Assembly: GCA_009617715.1 (NCBI GenBank)
Contig: VTFK01000052.1
Span: forward strand, 558,001 to 622,000
Length of the DNA stretch: 64,000 nt
Source of the DNA: Plectrocnemia conspersa
Lineage: Eukaryota > Arthropoda > Insecta > Trichoptera > Polycentropodidae
Direction of reading: 5' to 3'
Position numbers and translations under genes: made by a program. The notes under the pieces are model-generated. The model had not been told where the DNA came from. It ran no database searches and saw nothing but the letters and a program-made list of their open reading frames with translations. Shown here in pieces: positions 39,960 through 52,460 of the stretch. Each line of letters begins with the position of its first letter. The first letter of the stretch is position 1.

Positions 39960-41455
39960 TCTATCATATGCTGCTTTTTAAAAAAAAAAAGTAATACCAT
40001 ACACATTAAATAATAATTCAGTACAATTTAAAATTACTGGATGATTTGTTTTTAAACTATTATATTATTCAGATAAGCACCTGCAGACCTCAGTAATGAT
40101 TTAATCAATATACCCATAGATACTTTTTGCAATTTAATAGCCATAATTACATTAAAATGCAGTGTAGGTGAAACGTTTCGTTTACGATAATATCATACGA
40201 ATGTTAAGTGTATTTGTCTTATGTGTGGTTATTTTTATATGTGTCTACTATTCATAAAATTTCATTAAAATCGTTTGATAAAGTCAATCGCGACTTGTAA
40301 AAAATATTTTATATAGTTATTCGCAAATTACTTGACCGATAGATATCCGTTTAAGTATGAAAACTTATTTTTGGAACGATATATTGCCTCTATTGGAGTA
40401 CTGCAGTGATACAATTTGGGTCCATTGCTGTTTCTATTGCTCATTAATGATATAGAAACAACAGTGAATCGCTCATTTTTTTATTATATGCTGACGATTT
40501 TATTTTTTTAAAAGAGTACAGTCGATTTCCAATTCTTTAAACATACTGGAGAATCTCACTTCTTCATATAACCGATTGCCTTCCAATGTCATGAAATGTC
40601 ACATATTTTCATTCTCAAGGTCATCGATGTCGATTAAATGCTCCTACCATTCTCAGTGATATATTATAAAGAGACCTTTCTTTACAAAGGATCTTAATTT
40701 GACGTCCAAGAACACTAGAAATTCAGCCTGCAAATTGTAGAGACTCACAGAAAATCGATAAAAATGATCAGTAGTTTTATCTTACTTTAGAAATATCGAG
40801 CACTGTTTATGATGCTATAGCCCACGTCACATTAGAATCTGGCTCCATTATATGCATTTTGGGCGTAATGAGTCAATGTATTAAATTGCGGCTACTTTTA
40901 CTGTTTTTCGGTGCTTTCATTTCGGGAGCGCTATGATATGTTTCGTTATTAACTCGCAGTATTTATGTATTTAAAACACCTTTGAAAATTGCTCAAAAGC
41001 ATAGTTCTTGCCTGTAAAGACTAAGACTGGAATACTTGATATCTCTACCATGGCAATAACCACTCGACTGCTCAATGCAGTACATCAATGAAATTTTCTC
41101 GTGCACATGCTGAGATGATTTTTGCCTGTAATTTTTAATGAAATATTTTTTTAAATTGTTATTATGTTTTACGCTTTTGCTATTGTGTCGCATTATATTA
41201 ACCTGTAATAAATAAATATAATATATAAATTAAAATCATATTGACAAAATCTCATTTTATATTAAACCTTGAACACCCACGACTAACCTCAACGTCACAA
41301 TTTTCAATGAGATATAATTTGATTGACATTAAATTAAGCAAAATATAATTCAATGTTAACGTGAAGGTTATTCAGATACATTTTCAGTATCCATTGTTAT
41401 TATTTAATGGTGTTTTTCATGTTCGATATTAATAATAAGAAACTTGAAGGCAAAA
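39960..41455 (+). mobile_element. 1.5-kb LINE-bearing repeat, copy 1
   Basis: This segment is nearly identical in order and content to 60385-61985. Inside, on the plus strand, are relics of a non-LTR reverse transcriptase. They are GVLQ, a stop, YNLGPLLFLLLINDI (from about 40396), the catalytic YADD box (40487-40498) in FLLYADDFIF, an NVMKCHIFSFSRS block near 40588, and a YDAIAHVTLES block near 40807. Stops and frameshifts between them are shared with the other copy, so the element was already dead when duplicated or when its source spread. Confidence 0.85.
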
Positions 41456-44400
41456 TTTACATTAATTCTACGTCATATACAAAGTGAATATAGTTATATT
41501 TTATGAACTGGACGTATAAAATAAAAAGCATCTTAAGTAAGATATGCTTCTATCAGTTGAAAAATCATAAGTTTGCCTTTTTATTATTAAAACATTTTTT
41601 CTTTACATTTTCTTTTTCAAATACATTTTATAGAATAATTATATTATTCTTTAAGGTATGCGCTATAAAATTAAATAATAAATTATTTATTTATAAATTT
41701 ATGTGATTCGGATTATGTTATTTTTCATTAAAAGAAAATAAATAAATTACATTTTTTCGTAATCAATATCTCACGATAGTTTTTATTTTCCAACACGCAA
41801 AATGATGTTTTTTTTTGTAAAATCGTACTATATATTACTATGTATTTACTCTCTCGTGAAAAATACTTGTAATAGGCAGTTAATTTTCTCGCTGTCTGAT
41901 TCAAGTGATAATGTGAGAAAAGGGTTTTTCAAGTGAAATTTTCCGACAAATGTTCGCGATAATATTCGAAGAAAGTCATTTGGAAAATTGAGAAGTAACT
42001 AATTTCTCTCTCCCTCTAAACGATTAGATTTTCCGCTTAAAGGTGCAGATAATTTTTTCTGAAACTCTCACATATCTTCCTAATATTTTAAAATATATAA
42101 AATAAAATTATTTTTAATCTCCCTGTTGATACATTGTATGCACAAATTGAAAACGTTTTTAAAACCGATTCCATTCTATAAAATGTAATAAATATTAGTT
42201 AAAAGCTTTTTATTACGGTAAGTTTTATTGAACCATAAAAAGCACTTGTTCAGTAAAAGCTCTCTACACTATATTTAAGTGGAAATTGAATCATCTGAAA
42301 AACGTAGTTTGCACACTGCAAACGAAACGCTATTTATACCACATTGTGTTGTTATATACACAAGTTCCGTTTCGCTTATAATTAAATTGTTTTAGAAAAT
42401 TATATATTATGATTTTATTGGCGCTCTTTAGAAACACTTAATTTAAAAAAATATATGGAAGCCTTGTATGAATTATAAATTACATAAGTACGGTTTCAAA
42501 GATTCAAGCAGTGGCAATTATCCACTTTCGCAACCTTAGCCTTTACACTGTATTATGATTGCATATTTCATTGTGCTTTATGAATACTATATGGTATTAC
42601 GTATTAGAACATTTTCTTTCATTGTCATTCATTTACTTTTGCCCACATATTCATGGTTTTTCATTACTGCAAATTAATTTATCTGATATTATTAAGGTCG
42701 TTGTGGGTTAAAAAGAAAAATGTAAAAAAAAATATTGTGTGATTTATGCAAATCTGCAGTTAGTCTAAATATGTTTATTATTATTTATTATTATAGAGAA
42801 ATAGAACCGAATTAGATCTAATAATTTGTTACTTATATTTAAATAAAATATTTTTTAATGCATAGCTAATTATATTTAAGATTTTTTTAGCCATGTTTAG
42901 TGACAAATTGTTTAGTTAAAAGATAAAAAAAATTACATTGTAAAACACGCTGTTTTTATAAAATAGTTTTTCATTGGTAACGAATATATAAGTATTTAGC
43001 TTAATTTTATTTAAAAACCGACTTTAAAACTTTTTTACAAAACAATGGTGTCTAAAGAAATATATTTATTTTACTAAATATTCATAACAAAACTAAATAA
43101 AATAAACAACAATAACTAAAACCATTAACGAATGTATCAAACAGCAACTTGGCATAAAATATTTAAAACTTTATTTTTTTAATATTTGCCCTATATATAA
43201 TATTAAAAATTCAGTCATTGCTGTATTTTATTTTGATATTATTTATTTAATTTTTATCGGTTACCTTGATTGATAGTTACTCTAATAATATATATTTTTT
43301 CAGAAAGGGATTTTTTTATTAAAATCTTTTATATTTTATGAAAATACTTAATAATTTGAATCGTGCCGGAAGATAATTTTCACCCGGCGCTAATGATAAT
43401 TTTAAATGTAAATAAAAATAGCATAATTACGAATGAGGTGGAATGCGTGAGCGATCGGAATGTATGCGGATAGTCGTTTGGAAGCTGTGTAGATTTTTAG
43501 TTATTTAATAATTTACTTCTATGGACTGGAAACAAGGCGCGAATGCGTTGAAGTTAAATCTTCTCAAACGCCCTTTTGTGAGGTGCTCTACTATGCTTTC
43601 GAGTGCTTGACGTGTCATTTTCTGCTGAGATCATTTCATTGTTAAAAAAGCACGCCTTCCATAAGTTATTTAAAAGATCGGGACATCCGTCTGCTCTCGA
43701 GGAATTTTATTCATGTCGAAAAATAATACAAAATTCGTAAAACAAAAAAAGGGCACAGTTGAGCTGTAGATAAAAATAATAATAATAATACACATTTATG
43801 TTTTTAAAATTGATCAAATATGCTGTATAAAAAAAAATTAAATTAAAAATATTTCACTATAAAAATTAACGAATAGTTAACAATATATTCGGTATTTTAA
43901 TTTATTCTGTAGTTTTCATCCGAAACGATTTCAAATTAAAATGATAATCTTAAGTTTAGATGTTTATTTTTGTATGTTTAATACAAATTTATCCTGGACC
44001 TCGGCTTATTTTTTACTGCAAAGGAATTTCTACTGTTAATATTTACTTTGCTCTACAGGTTAGATTATATTTAAATTTCTTTCCTGTAAATCTCTAAAGT
44101 AAATTTTGACATGTTTAATTGATTAAACCATTCGCCTGTATAAAGCTCAAACAATGAATGTTTACGTACAATTCTCTTTAAATATTTCCAGTAGATTTAA
44201 TGTAAACCTTAGTAAATTGGCAACTTTCCGTACGATTCTCGTTATTGTCGTTCCCAAAGCGAATCAATTTCACACATATTTGCCATTTGTATATATGTAT
44301 GTATTTGTATTATATGCATACATAAAAGTCGTTAAGCACTCTAGTGATGTGTAAAACTACCGTGTAAATCGAGACTGGCATGACAAAGGAGAATGCTAAG

Positions 44401-45110
44401 AGAATGCACATGTACTACATAGGCGTCAGTGTTGTGTTGGACTCGGAAGAGAGTTCTTTGGCGAAGTGACAAAAAACTCGTATTTTTTAACAAGAGAGAA
44501 ATATATCGTTCGTGATAGCTGCAAGTTAAAAAATAATGCCTTATTTTAAAACTTAGCTTCTAAGGCATGAGAATCGCCTGGTGTGTTTTAGTATTATATA
44601 TAATTTATTATTGTATTTTAAAATAACTTCTTTGAACACCGATTAATTCAAGTCGAACACCTGGCAATTTTTTTAATAGTGACTTTAATAGTGACTTTCA
44701 ATTTTTTTAATAGTGCATTATTTTGCAACCAGACCAGAGAAGCATACTTAATTGAATATATTATATTATATAAAAAACATAGTGCCTTCGAGATCCTCAT
44801 TTAACGATTGTATTGCAAGATGTCAAGACTTTATTACATTTGCTTTCTAGATTCGATAGTTCAGTTTCGTATCATGACAAATTTCCCATGAATTTGGCTC
44901 ATTGTCTCATAAAACAATTGCTATATGACATAACTAACACTCATGCGACATAGCACACATAAACAACATGTTCAGAATTAGATTTAAATATAATTATACA
45001 AAAATTGCGTGAATTTATAACTAAACAACTTTGCCTTTTATAAAAATAAACACTCAGGTTGAGACAAAACTTTTCGCGACAAAGATTAATTATGTGTTGA
45101 CTTTGAATAT
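41456..45110. other. Long stretch without genes
   Basis: AT-rich with short chance ORFs only. No repeat partner or RNA gene was recognised. Confidence 0.45.
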
Positions 45111-45328
45111 GTGTTATTTTTCTCTTTTATATGTCAAAATCGATTACAACAAAAAAATAATCTAACGACTAGTTGTGAGGCGTTTTTCACTATATTTTCT
45201 CATATATTCAGCTACGTAATAACGTTATGTTTATTCAGTGAAAATTTTCCACTGGATTTTCTCGATGCGCAAAACACGAGGTACGAGCGATCCGCTCCTG
45301 GAAAAAGGGGCGGGTCGCAGCTTCCGAG
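45111..45328 (+). CDS. Weak candidate for an alternative Shaker first exon
   Basis: A plus-strand frame opens with ATG at 45111 and reaches CTTCCGAG|GTAAAA, with the last exon base at 45328 in phase 2. That is the phase the Shaker exon at 53563 needs, and joining would create Arg followed by SLPKLSSQ. Only the last 70 bp (about 45260-45328) are GC-richer and look exonic. The first two thirds are AT-rich and hydrophobic. A competing frame from 45264 (MRKTRGTSDPLLEKG...) reaches the same donor in phase 1. I do not recognise either peptide as a known Shaker N-terminus, so this is a position to test rather than a call. Confidence 0.2.
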
Positions 45329-45761
45329 GTAAAATCAATATGTTGCCTGGGCATGTAAACTATGTCATCATGTCCTGGGTCAAGTTCACTGCAAGTAGGA
45401 TTACACATAACCTAAAGAGCCCCTTCGCAGTGAATAACGTATTTCCAGCTATGTAAACGTAAACAAAAACGTACTTTCTAAATACCCGCAAGAGCTTTAT
45501 GCTTCATTACATATTTGCACAAACTCGATTGCATTTCGCCGGCCTAACAAATTCTTTATTATTTGAGGGTCGTGATCCATCCTTTATTTTATGCGTCACA
45601 CGAATGACTTTAATTTAATTAGATTTTTTTACAAACTAGCTATACATTGTTGCATCATATTTTGACAATGTAAAGGCACGAAAAAGGTTGACAATTCTGT
45701 GTTTTTACGTGACAATGGAAATACTGTTGCTTAAAAGTATCTAAATATTTTCTTACAGTAT

Positions 45762-45815
45762 AGCCCAGTAGTTAGCATTATATACCTGGTCAGTAATGTT
45801 TAAATTCTCTTAAAT
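45762..45815 (+). repeat. tRNA-derived SINE-like head
   Basis: TAGCCCAGTAGTTAGCA matches a tRNA A box with D-loop, and GTTTAAATTCTC about 37 bp later resembles a decayed B box. No acceptor stem. Confidence 0.4.
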
Positions 45816-47279
45816 TATCTGCATCGATCCTTTCACATCACCAGTTGCAAGTTCCACTTTTACTTTGGGTTTAAAGAAATATTGACTTTTTTAAACATAT
45901 CAAACCATCTTTATCCGCGAAAAAAATTAAGTTTTCATTCATTGTCTATTAAATTATTTTTTAAAAAAATAAGATTTTTGCTTTATTGTAGTGCTATCGA
46001 TGGGTATCATTTTTTTGGTATGTTCCTCTATCAAGATCATAATCCATTGTTTATAACAGTACATAACTTGTTAATGATCCAGAGCCCTTACACTTCCCAA
46101 TAAAAATTGTATTATACACTTTACTTTTAGGACAATCTTAATTTGTCTTAAGACATAGATTGTCTTGTGAGTTAAATATATAGTACTTGGTTTGATATTT
46201 TAGTTGGGCTCAGTATACAAGAATTAGTCAAATGACGAGGAGATGAAACGACCGGTAAATGATTAAATTTTACAGTATGCACACATCAATGTAAATTTTA
46301 CCTACAGAATTAGTTCGATGGGTTATATAACATGCGCAGTCGTAAAAACAAGGTTTGTTTATTTTTAAAATATCTATCTCTATTCCTATTTATTTAAATG
46401 TCACGTAACAAGACTTTTAAGAAAAATATTGTTTGTTTATCCCGAATAAATCTGAGATAGACTAAAATAATAGTGTATTTATGAAATAAAAGGTATAGAA
46501 AAACTGTTTGCTAAATCCATTTTGTTAAACCTCTTATAATATATCCATATATACGAGGTTTATATAGTTATATATATAATGTTGAGCTTAACAACGTAAC
46601 ACGTAATCTGTATACATGTGTATATAGAATTTATTTGATATTTCATTGAAATAAAATATTATATATTAATGGATTACTTAAAGTCAATATTTTATTTAAA
46701 AAAACTATGCCGAATTGCTGCAATTAATTATTTTAACTCTTGTTGCCTGAAACTTGGACTTAAAGCCTGCAAAGTGGCTAACAGTCATCAGGCCTGCTGA
46801 GAGGAGGAGGAGAGAGAATAAATTGTGCAACTCTAGATAAAATCATATCAAGAATATAGATATTTATAAAAAAAATAAAAATTTATCTCGAATAATGAAT
46901 CTGAACTAAACTATAGTTGTTTGAGATGTACATATATACTGATGTATTTTAGATATAAGTTTCTTTAGTCGTTTTTATACATAGTATACAAAAAAATAAA
47001 AAGAGCGGAACATTGCCTTCAAAAACACCCATTTTCTAGGTAGAACTTTCACAATAAACATTATTATTCAAAAGGACAGATTGTAGTTTTTGACGCGGTT
47101 CCGTTGTGTTAAAATTTCTTTGCAATTTTTTGTTGATTTTATTGCTTTTTGAACGTTTAAAAAATATTAGACATGAGAGAAAATGTTCAACGAATGTTAA
47201 TCAGTAGCAATAAATCCGGGTATTCGATCTGAAATTTCAGATCAAACAACTAAGGACCACCTTAATTATATAAATTTAA
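45816..47279. other. Non-coding stretch
   Basis: No supported gene. A purine-rich run (GAGGAGGAGGAGAGAG) sits at about 46800-46816. Confidence 0.4.
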
Positions 47280-47710
47280 TGTTTTTGTGGAATGTATTTT
47301 CGATTATATTTACAACCGGATTTAATGCAGCAAAATAAATAAATAATACATTCAGTTTAGTCTAGATATATACTTTCAATATTTATTTACATCCGATGTT
47401 ACAATAAATGTGTATTTTTTGGTACAGTTATATCTTCACTATTAAGGTCTAAATACATTTTTACTAGTAGATATATATTTCTATTAGCAAAAATATAATT
47501 TAATATGCTGCTCTTAAATGTCTATGAAACGTGCATTTGCTGTTCAAAAAAATAACCTAATGAAAGTTCTAAAACTAATTACAGTTTTAGAACTTTCATT
47601 AGGTCAAGTCCAAAACAAAAACTAAGCCAACTCAACTCTCAGAGGAAAATAAGCGGAAAAATAAGTGCTGACAGACATCACATCACACATATTGCTCCAT
47701 AATTTGTGGT
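47280..47710 (+). repeat. Dispersed repeat family, copy B, with internal hairpin
   Basis: It shares blocks with copy A (24100-25020), including TTTAATGCAGCA, AATAAATAAATAATACATT and AATGAAAGTTCTAAAACTAA. Within it 47555-47576 and 47583-47604 form a perfect 22-bp inverted repeat around six bases. The corresponding place in copy A holds only a decayed version of that palindrome. Confidence 0.75.
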
Positions 47711-48159
47711 ATGGTAGTCTGATTGACATGTTTTTAAATTCCGTCCCTCCAAATGTCAACTAAACATCAATATCTTCAGGCTAATAATTTTAATCAAGTA
47801 CGCGAGCCCAAAGGGCAAACTTAACATTATTATATATCTAGCATCCTTTTTTTAATTTAATCTTTCAACGTGGAATAAAATGCTTTCGAATTTTTTTGAT
47901 AAATAATTGTAGTTTGAAATGTAGCAGCTGCAGCACATTTATAATAGGATGTAATCAGGGACGTCATTTGGGGTGGACAAATAGAGGCACTTGCTCTCCT
48001 TGAATTTGGTCAGAAAAATTCATGTCATTTAATGAAATACTATTAATATTAATAAGAGAAAAATATTAAAAAAAAAAAAACGATCACTGACTTGCCAATT
48101 TTTTGCCCCCCCCCCCTGATTCCAAACCAGAAATTCTCGGGTAACCCCTCAAAAAAATC
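47711..48159. other. Non-coding stretch between repeat copies
   Basis: CAGGGACGTCATTTGGGG at 47956 looks like a DNA-transposon terminus and a C-run lies at about 48105-48116, but no matching opposite terminus or duplication was found. Confidence 0.35.
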
Positions 48160-48560
48160 TACAAAAAAAACAGTCTAGAATATATTTTTTTAAATATGCC
48201 ATTTCAATGAAATCATATTGGAATACATTTTCACCAGTTGATGTATATTTTATCTGGCAAGTGCTAGTAAAATTATATTATTTAAATTTTTCTATAAGTA
48301 GTAATATATACATTTACATGTTTATTATTATATATTTAAATACGATGTATAAATAGTTGTATTTTTTAGTGAATCTATATTTTCACTAATGAAGTCGAAA
48401 AACATTTTCACCAGTATTTCTACTAGCGAAAATATAGTTTAACTGTTAGGTGCTAGTAAAATTACATGTTGTTCTAAAATACCTGAAACTCAATTTGACA
48501 ATTGCGAAACGTAAATTTGCTGTTCAAACCCAAATCTAACCTAAGCGAATTAACCAAACC
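48160..48560 (+). repeat. Dispersed repeat family, copy C
   Basis: It shares ATGCCATTTCAATGAAATCA, TTTTCACCAGT, CTCAATTTGACAATTGCGAA and a GTTCAAACCCAAATCTAACC block with copies A and D, in the same orientation and order. Confidence 0.75.
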
Positions 48561-48589
48561 CAATTTTGCATAAGGAAAGTTCTAAAACT

Positions 48590-49128
48590 TATAATAAAAT
48601 TAATATTTATATGCAATATATAAATGTCACAGTGAATGGGTATTTTTCGGTGCAGTCATATTTTCACTAGTGACGTCCAAAAACATTTTTACCAGTAGAT
48701 ATATTTCTATTAGCGAAAATATAATTTAACTTATAAGCGATAGTGAAATTACATGCCGTTCTAAAATGTCTCTGAAACTTAATTTGACAGTTGCGAAACG
48801 TAAATTAGTTGTTCAAACCCAAACTTAACCTACACGATTTAACCAAAGCCAACTGGACCTAATGAAAATTCTAAAGCGAATCACAATTTTAGAATTTGTA
48901 GCCAATTCAACAGAAAAGTATAGACAGTTTGTCTGCATGTTTTATAAACATAGTAGCTATCCTTACCGATATTACTATTACTTCTAATATAAGTGGGCTG
49001 ATCAAAGTATATTCAAACCGAATTTTGGTCAATAGGAGAGCGCAAAAACAATTATCACTTCTCAGAAGGCAAAAATTCACGTCAAAAGCAATAAAATCGT
49101 GTCGGCGCCGTCGCAGTGGGAACGCTCG
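48590..49128 (+). repeat. Dispersed repeat family, copy D
   Basis: It is adjacent to copy C in tandem orientation. It carries AATTTGACAGTTGCGAAACG, GTTCAAACCCAAACTTAACC and the terminal GCTGATCAAAGTATATTCAA block. Its final 125 bp also form the left arm of the hairpin at 49003-49258. Confidence 0.75.
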
Positions 49129-49258
49129 GTAACGAGCGTTCCTACTGCGACGGCGACGGCACGATTTTATTGCTTTTGACGTGGATTTTTGCCTTCTGAG
49201 AAGGGATAATTGTTTTTTGCGTTCTCTTATTGGGTAAAATTTGGTTTAGATGTGCTTT
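49003..49258. repeat. Giant near-perfect hairpin, about 125-bp arms
   Basis: The arms (about 49003-49128 and 49133-49258) are inverted copies of one another around the four bases GTAA. The inner 90 bp or so of each arm are over 90% complementary and the outer parts drift. The left arm is the end of repeat copy D and includes a GC-rich GTCGGCGCCGTCGCAGTGGG tip that is partly missing from copy A. The right arm is a terminal fragment of the same repeat in opposite orientation. Confidence 0.9.
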
Positions 49259-50250
49259 ATTAAATTCTTACTCGTAATATTGTTATATAAAGTTTTAATA
49301 TAAACGCTTGATAATCGAGCGTTTTTACCGCTGAGTAGCAAAGAAAAAACGACTAATTATCAGATAAATATTATTTTTAATGCATAATTAAAATATTTGC
49401 CATAAAATATGATTTCAGAAAATATATCGCAACGGTGTATAATTTTATATTAATTTGTAGCATAGAAAATGTTAACCATTTATTATTATTGAAGAGATTA
49501 TATTACGATGTTAAAAAATTTTTGTCATGAGGCCCGGAATCAATATTTTTCCAGTGCCTGGTTTCTTTCTCGGCGGTCCTGACTTATTAAGAGTCCAGAT
49601 AATATAATAAATATTTTTTCATTGTGCTGATGATTACATAAAAAATGTATCTAAGTATAAAACCATTATTTAAATAGTTATTACTATACCAGCTACTAAT
49701 TTCGTACACGTTTTTTTATATTTTTTATATAGCAAGTATTCGAAGGTTTATCGTCGTTTTATGTAAACCTAATAAATGGTATATTTACATTCGATTAAAT
49801 ATACTGTCCCATTAGCAAAGATATATAACACAGCTATTGTGGTGAATAAATCTAAAATAACTATTGCTGTGTATAAAATAAAACAATAATGTCTGTATAT
49901 TTGTGAGTGAAAATTTGCAATGTAACCAGCCATAGAAAAAAAATTCACATACGTTCAGTTTTTCCGGAAAGACATGATTTGATAATATTCTCCTCATTGT
50001 CTATGCAGCCTTGGATGCTCAAATATCTCACTCGTTTTCATGTCAGATCTGAATAATGAAAGTAAGTTGCAAAATGTGGCTTATAATTTACACAAAAATT
50101 CTCATACAAATCAAATATATTTCATGTCTGTATTATTTTCATCTTGCATCTCTTGACATAAACCTTTTAGAGTTAAAGCTAATTAAAGCAATGGATTATA
50201 TCATATGCTTTCATAACTATCCTTGTACCAATCTTACACATTTATTATGA
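49259..50250. other. Non-coding stretch
   Basis: Nothing supported. ATGAAA|GTAAGT at 50056 is a donor-like site without exon evidence. Confidence 0.4.
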
Positions 50251-50251
50251 T

Positions 50252-50385
50252 CAGTAATTCCTAAAGTAGGCGATATCGCCCCCCTAAAGATACTAATCGG
50301 CAGTAGTCTCGGATGCAATTAATTGGCAATGAAAGTAAATAAGGCGGCGATGAAAGCAGCAGAAAAAGTATTCATGCCTGCAATA
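50252..50385. mobile_element. Possible hAT element end(s)
   Basis: CAGTAATTCCTAAAGTAGGC followed by GATATCGCCCCCC, and 80 bp later GGCGGCGATGAAAGC, resemble the termini of hAT elements of the ZBED/Charlie type. No 8-bp flanking duplication was seen. A related ATAATTCCTAAAGAAGGT sequence lies at about 56511, upstream of the hAT transposase relic at 57.2 kb. Confidence 0.35.
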
Positions 50386-51041
50386 AATTTGTCATATTTT
50401 TAAGTCTTAACAAATATTTAATAAAGTTTTAACAAATTAAGCAATGCAGCTTTCAAAACTAAAATAATAATTGATTTTAAATGCAAGCACTTAAAAAAGA
50501 TAAGTCGAAACCAACGAAATTCGCAGAACTCTTTTTAACAACATGCAAATAAAATGACGATGGATTGTGTACTTCTCACAATACTTCGTTACTGATTTAT
50601 ATTTCGATAAAATCGAATCTATTGGCGAATAAATAATTCTACCAGCTATACACACTATTCTAAACACGCTTGCGTCTGATATTATCAATAAAATTCCTTT
50701 GAACATTAATACAGTGCAAAGTATTGATGAAATGTCTACATATAAAAAATTCATTATGTGAGACATCACAGAACATACCTACGATTCATAAAAGAAAAAA
50801 AATTGCTTGGATGTGCTGTCTAATTTGATGAAAATTTTCAAACTGATACTAAAATAAAATCGATATTTTGTGGATTTTCTAAATTAAAATAAACCCCTCT
50901 GAGTAGTTTTGTTTTTTGCGTTTGTGGCAAGACTTGTTATATATAAACGAAACTAGGATAAAGAAAATTTAGTTAGTTTACAAATTTATTAACAGTAGAA
51001 AAACATGACAAAGATCAAATATTGATATTCTTAAAATTAAT
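50386..51041. other. Non-coding stretch
   Basis: A 92-codon minus-strand frame at 50769-50491 has no recognisable domain and may be chance. Confidence 0.35.
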
Positions 51042-51368
51042 ATGCGCGATTGGGTTTTGGACGCTTTTTTAATTACAAAAGCATTTTATTTGGAGCAAAT
51101 AAATAACAAGAATAACCAAAAATACCGGTGTATCTGTCTTTTGGCTAAAAATACAATGGATACGTTTTTTAAAAATGCCCCATATAAGATGTTTTATGAA
51201 ACTTATTTAAATGATGATGCCTGCTCCCATATTTTAGTCCTTTCACGTAAAAGAGAAGTATCTCCTTACTTTCACTGTACTACCAGCAGATCAATAACAG
51301 AAGAAAGATTTAAAGATATGACAGATTTGCTTTATTATATTCCACTAATTTGTCATGAATATTTTTAA
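51042..51368 (+). pseudogene. Transposon-family C-terminal scrap
   Basis: A 108-codon frame begins with a W-V-x-x-A-F-x-x-x-K-A-F-Y-L-E-Q block and ends ITEERFKDMTDLLYYIPLICHEYF. The ending is the characteristic C-terminus (K-D-L-x-x-L-L-x-Y-I-P-x-x-H-x-F-F) of the insect repetitive protein family whose N-terminal and middle parts appear at 2761-3954 on the opposite strand. It begins about where that copy stops, so the two scraps cover different parts. No N-terminal part was found upstream here. Confidence 0.6.
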
Positions 51369-52271
51369 AATCTTAAAACCCAAATTCCTACTTCCAGAGA
51401 ATAAAAAGAGATATGTTATAAATAAATATTTGGCTAAAGCTTTTAAATGAAAAAAAACTGTTTTATAGTGTTAAGTCAATTTTAATACGTTCGGTTAATT
51501 TTGAAAGAAATTAATTAATTAAAGTTAATTTGTAGATTCCTGGGGGGCATTTATGTTTTTATTTTATTTTTTAAAAAGAGGCATTGAGTCAAATAAATAT
51601 GTGAATTTACGATTTAGATTCATAGTATCAAACCGTGTCGAGTTAACGAATTGTTATTTTAAGTTGCGTTGATCTAAATATGAAGCTGAGTGCTTGTCTG
51701 GTGATCTGGATATTACAATAAAGATGAAAATAAACATGTAAAAAATCGTAATCGATTTTCAGTCTTTATGTATAATTTTGATTATGTTGCACGCCAATTA
51801 TTGATTAGAAGGTGTACTGAAACAGACTCGTGCATTGAGATTTATTTGTGTAAAGTTATGTAAACCAAAAAAGAAGGACCATTTAATGTAATTAAAATAC
51901 CAATGGGTAGCAATTTTTTAATTAATAACCATGTATTTAAGTAATCAGAAGCATGAACTAAATACATGTTTATTTTTATTTAGATTATATTTATATGAAA
52001 AAAGCTTAACGGACAAACGACTCTTAATATACAAGTGTTACGATTTCTATTGACGCACGCCTTGTACAATTTTTTTTATTATTATTGATAGAGTGATGCG
52101 AAGCGTTTGAGAACGAATCTAATTGACACGATTATGAGTTGGGTCGAGAGTACAAATCAAATATTTCTAGTCTTCTCAATATTTCGGAGACGAATAAATA
52201 ACTTGTTTATTAAATGATTCTAAGTTGCTCATTAATTTTTTTAGTATATAATTACTTTTTTATTTTTTAAA
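51369..52271. other. Non-coding stretch
   Basis: Nothing supported. Confidence 0.4.
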
Positions 52272-52460
52272 TCAGGAATCACTGCATTTCAAAAGTTTAT
52301 ATTATATGATATAGAGACATATGAGTATCCGCATATCCCAAGAACTTCAGAATCTGTAACATATAGGGCTAACGTCTGTCATGTTGCAACGGAAGTTTAT
52401 TTAATACAAAACTATAATGTTATAACTGAAGCAGCTAATTTTACATTGCATATCGAATAA
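52272..52460 (+). CDS. Unrecognised exon-like open frame
   Basis: After a T-rich tract ending AAATCAG (acceptor-like, AG at 52274-52275) a plus-strand frame without ATG stays open for about 61 codons to TAA at 52458-52460. The peptide has normal composition (YDIETYEYPHIPRTSESVTY in its centre) in contrast to the AT-driven ORFs around it. It could be the last exon of a small nested gene or a transposon fragment. I do not recognise the family and no partner exon was found. Confidence 0.25.
   Translation, partial: SGITAFQKFILYDIETYEYPHIPRTSESVTYRANVCHVATEVYLIQNYNVITEAANFTLHIE

Noticed and set aside
47956..48150. CAGGGACGTCATTTGGGG terminus-like sequence with a nearby C-run
   Set aside because: No matching inverted terminus or target duplication was found.
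50640..50762. Frame with QSIDEMSTYKK resembling piggyBac transposase (SVDEQM-YKGR)
   Set aside because: Only a few residues match and the diagnostic KGR is missing.
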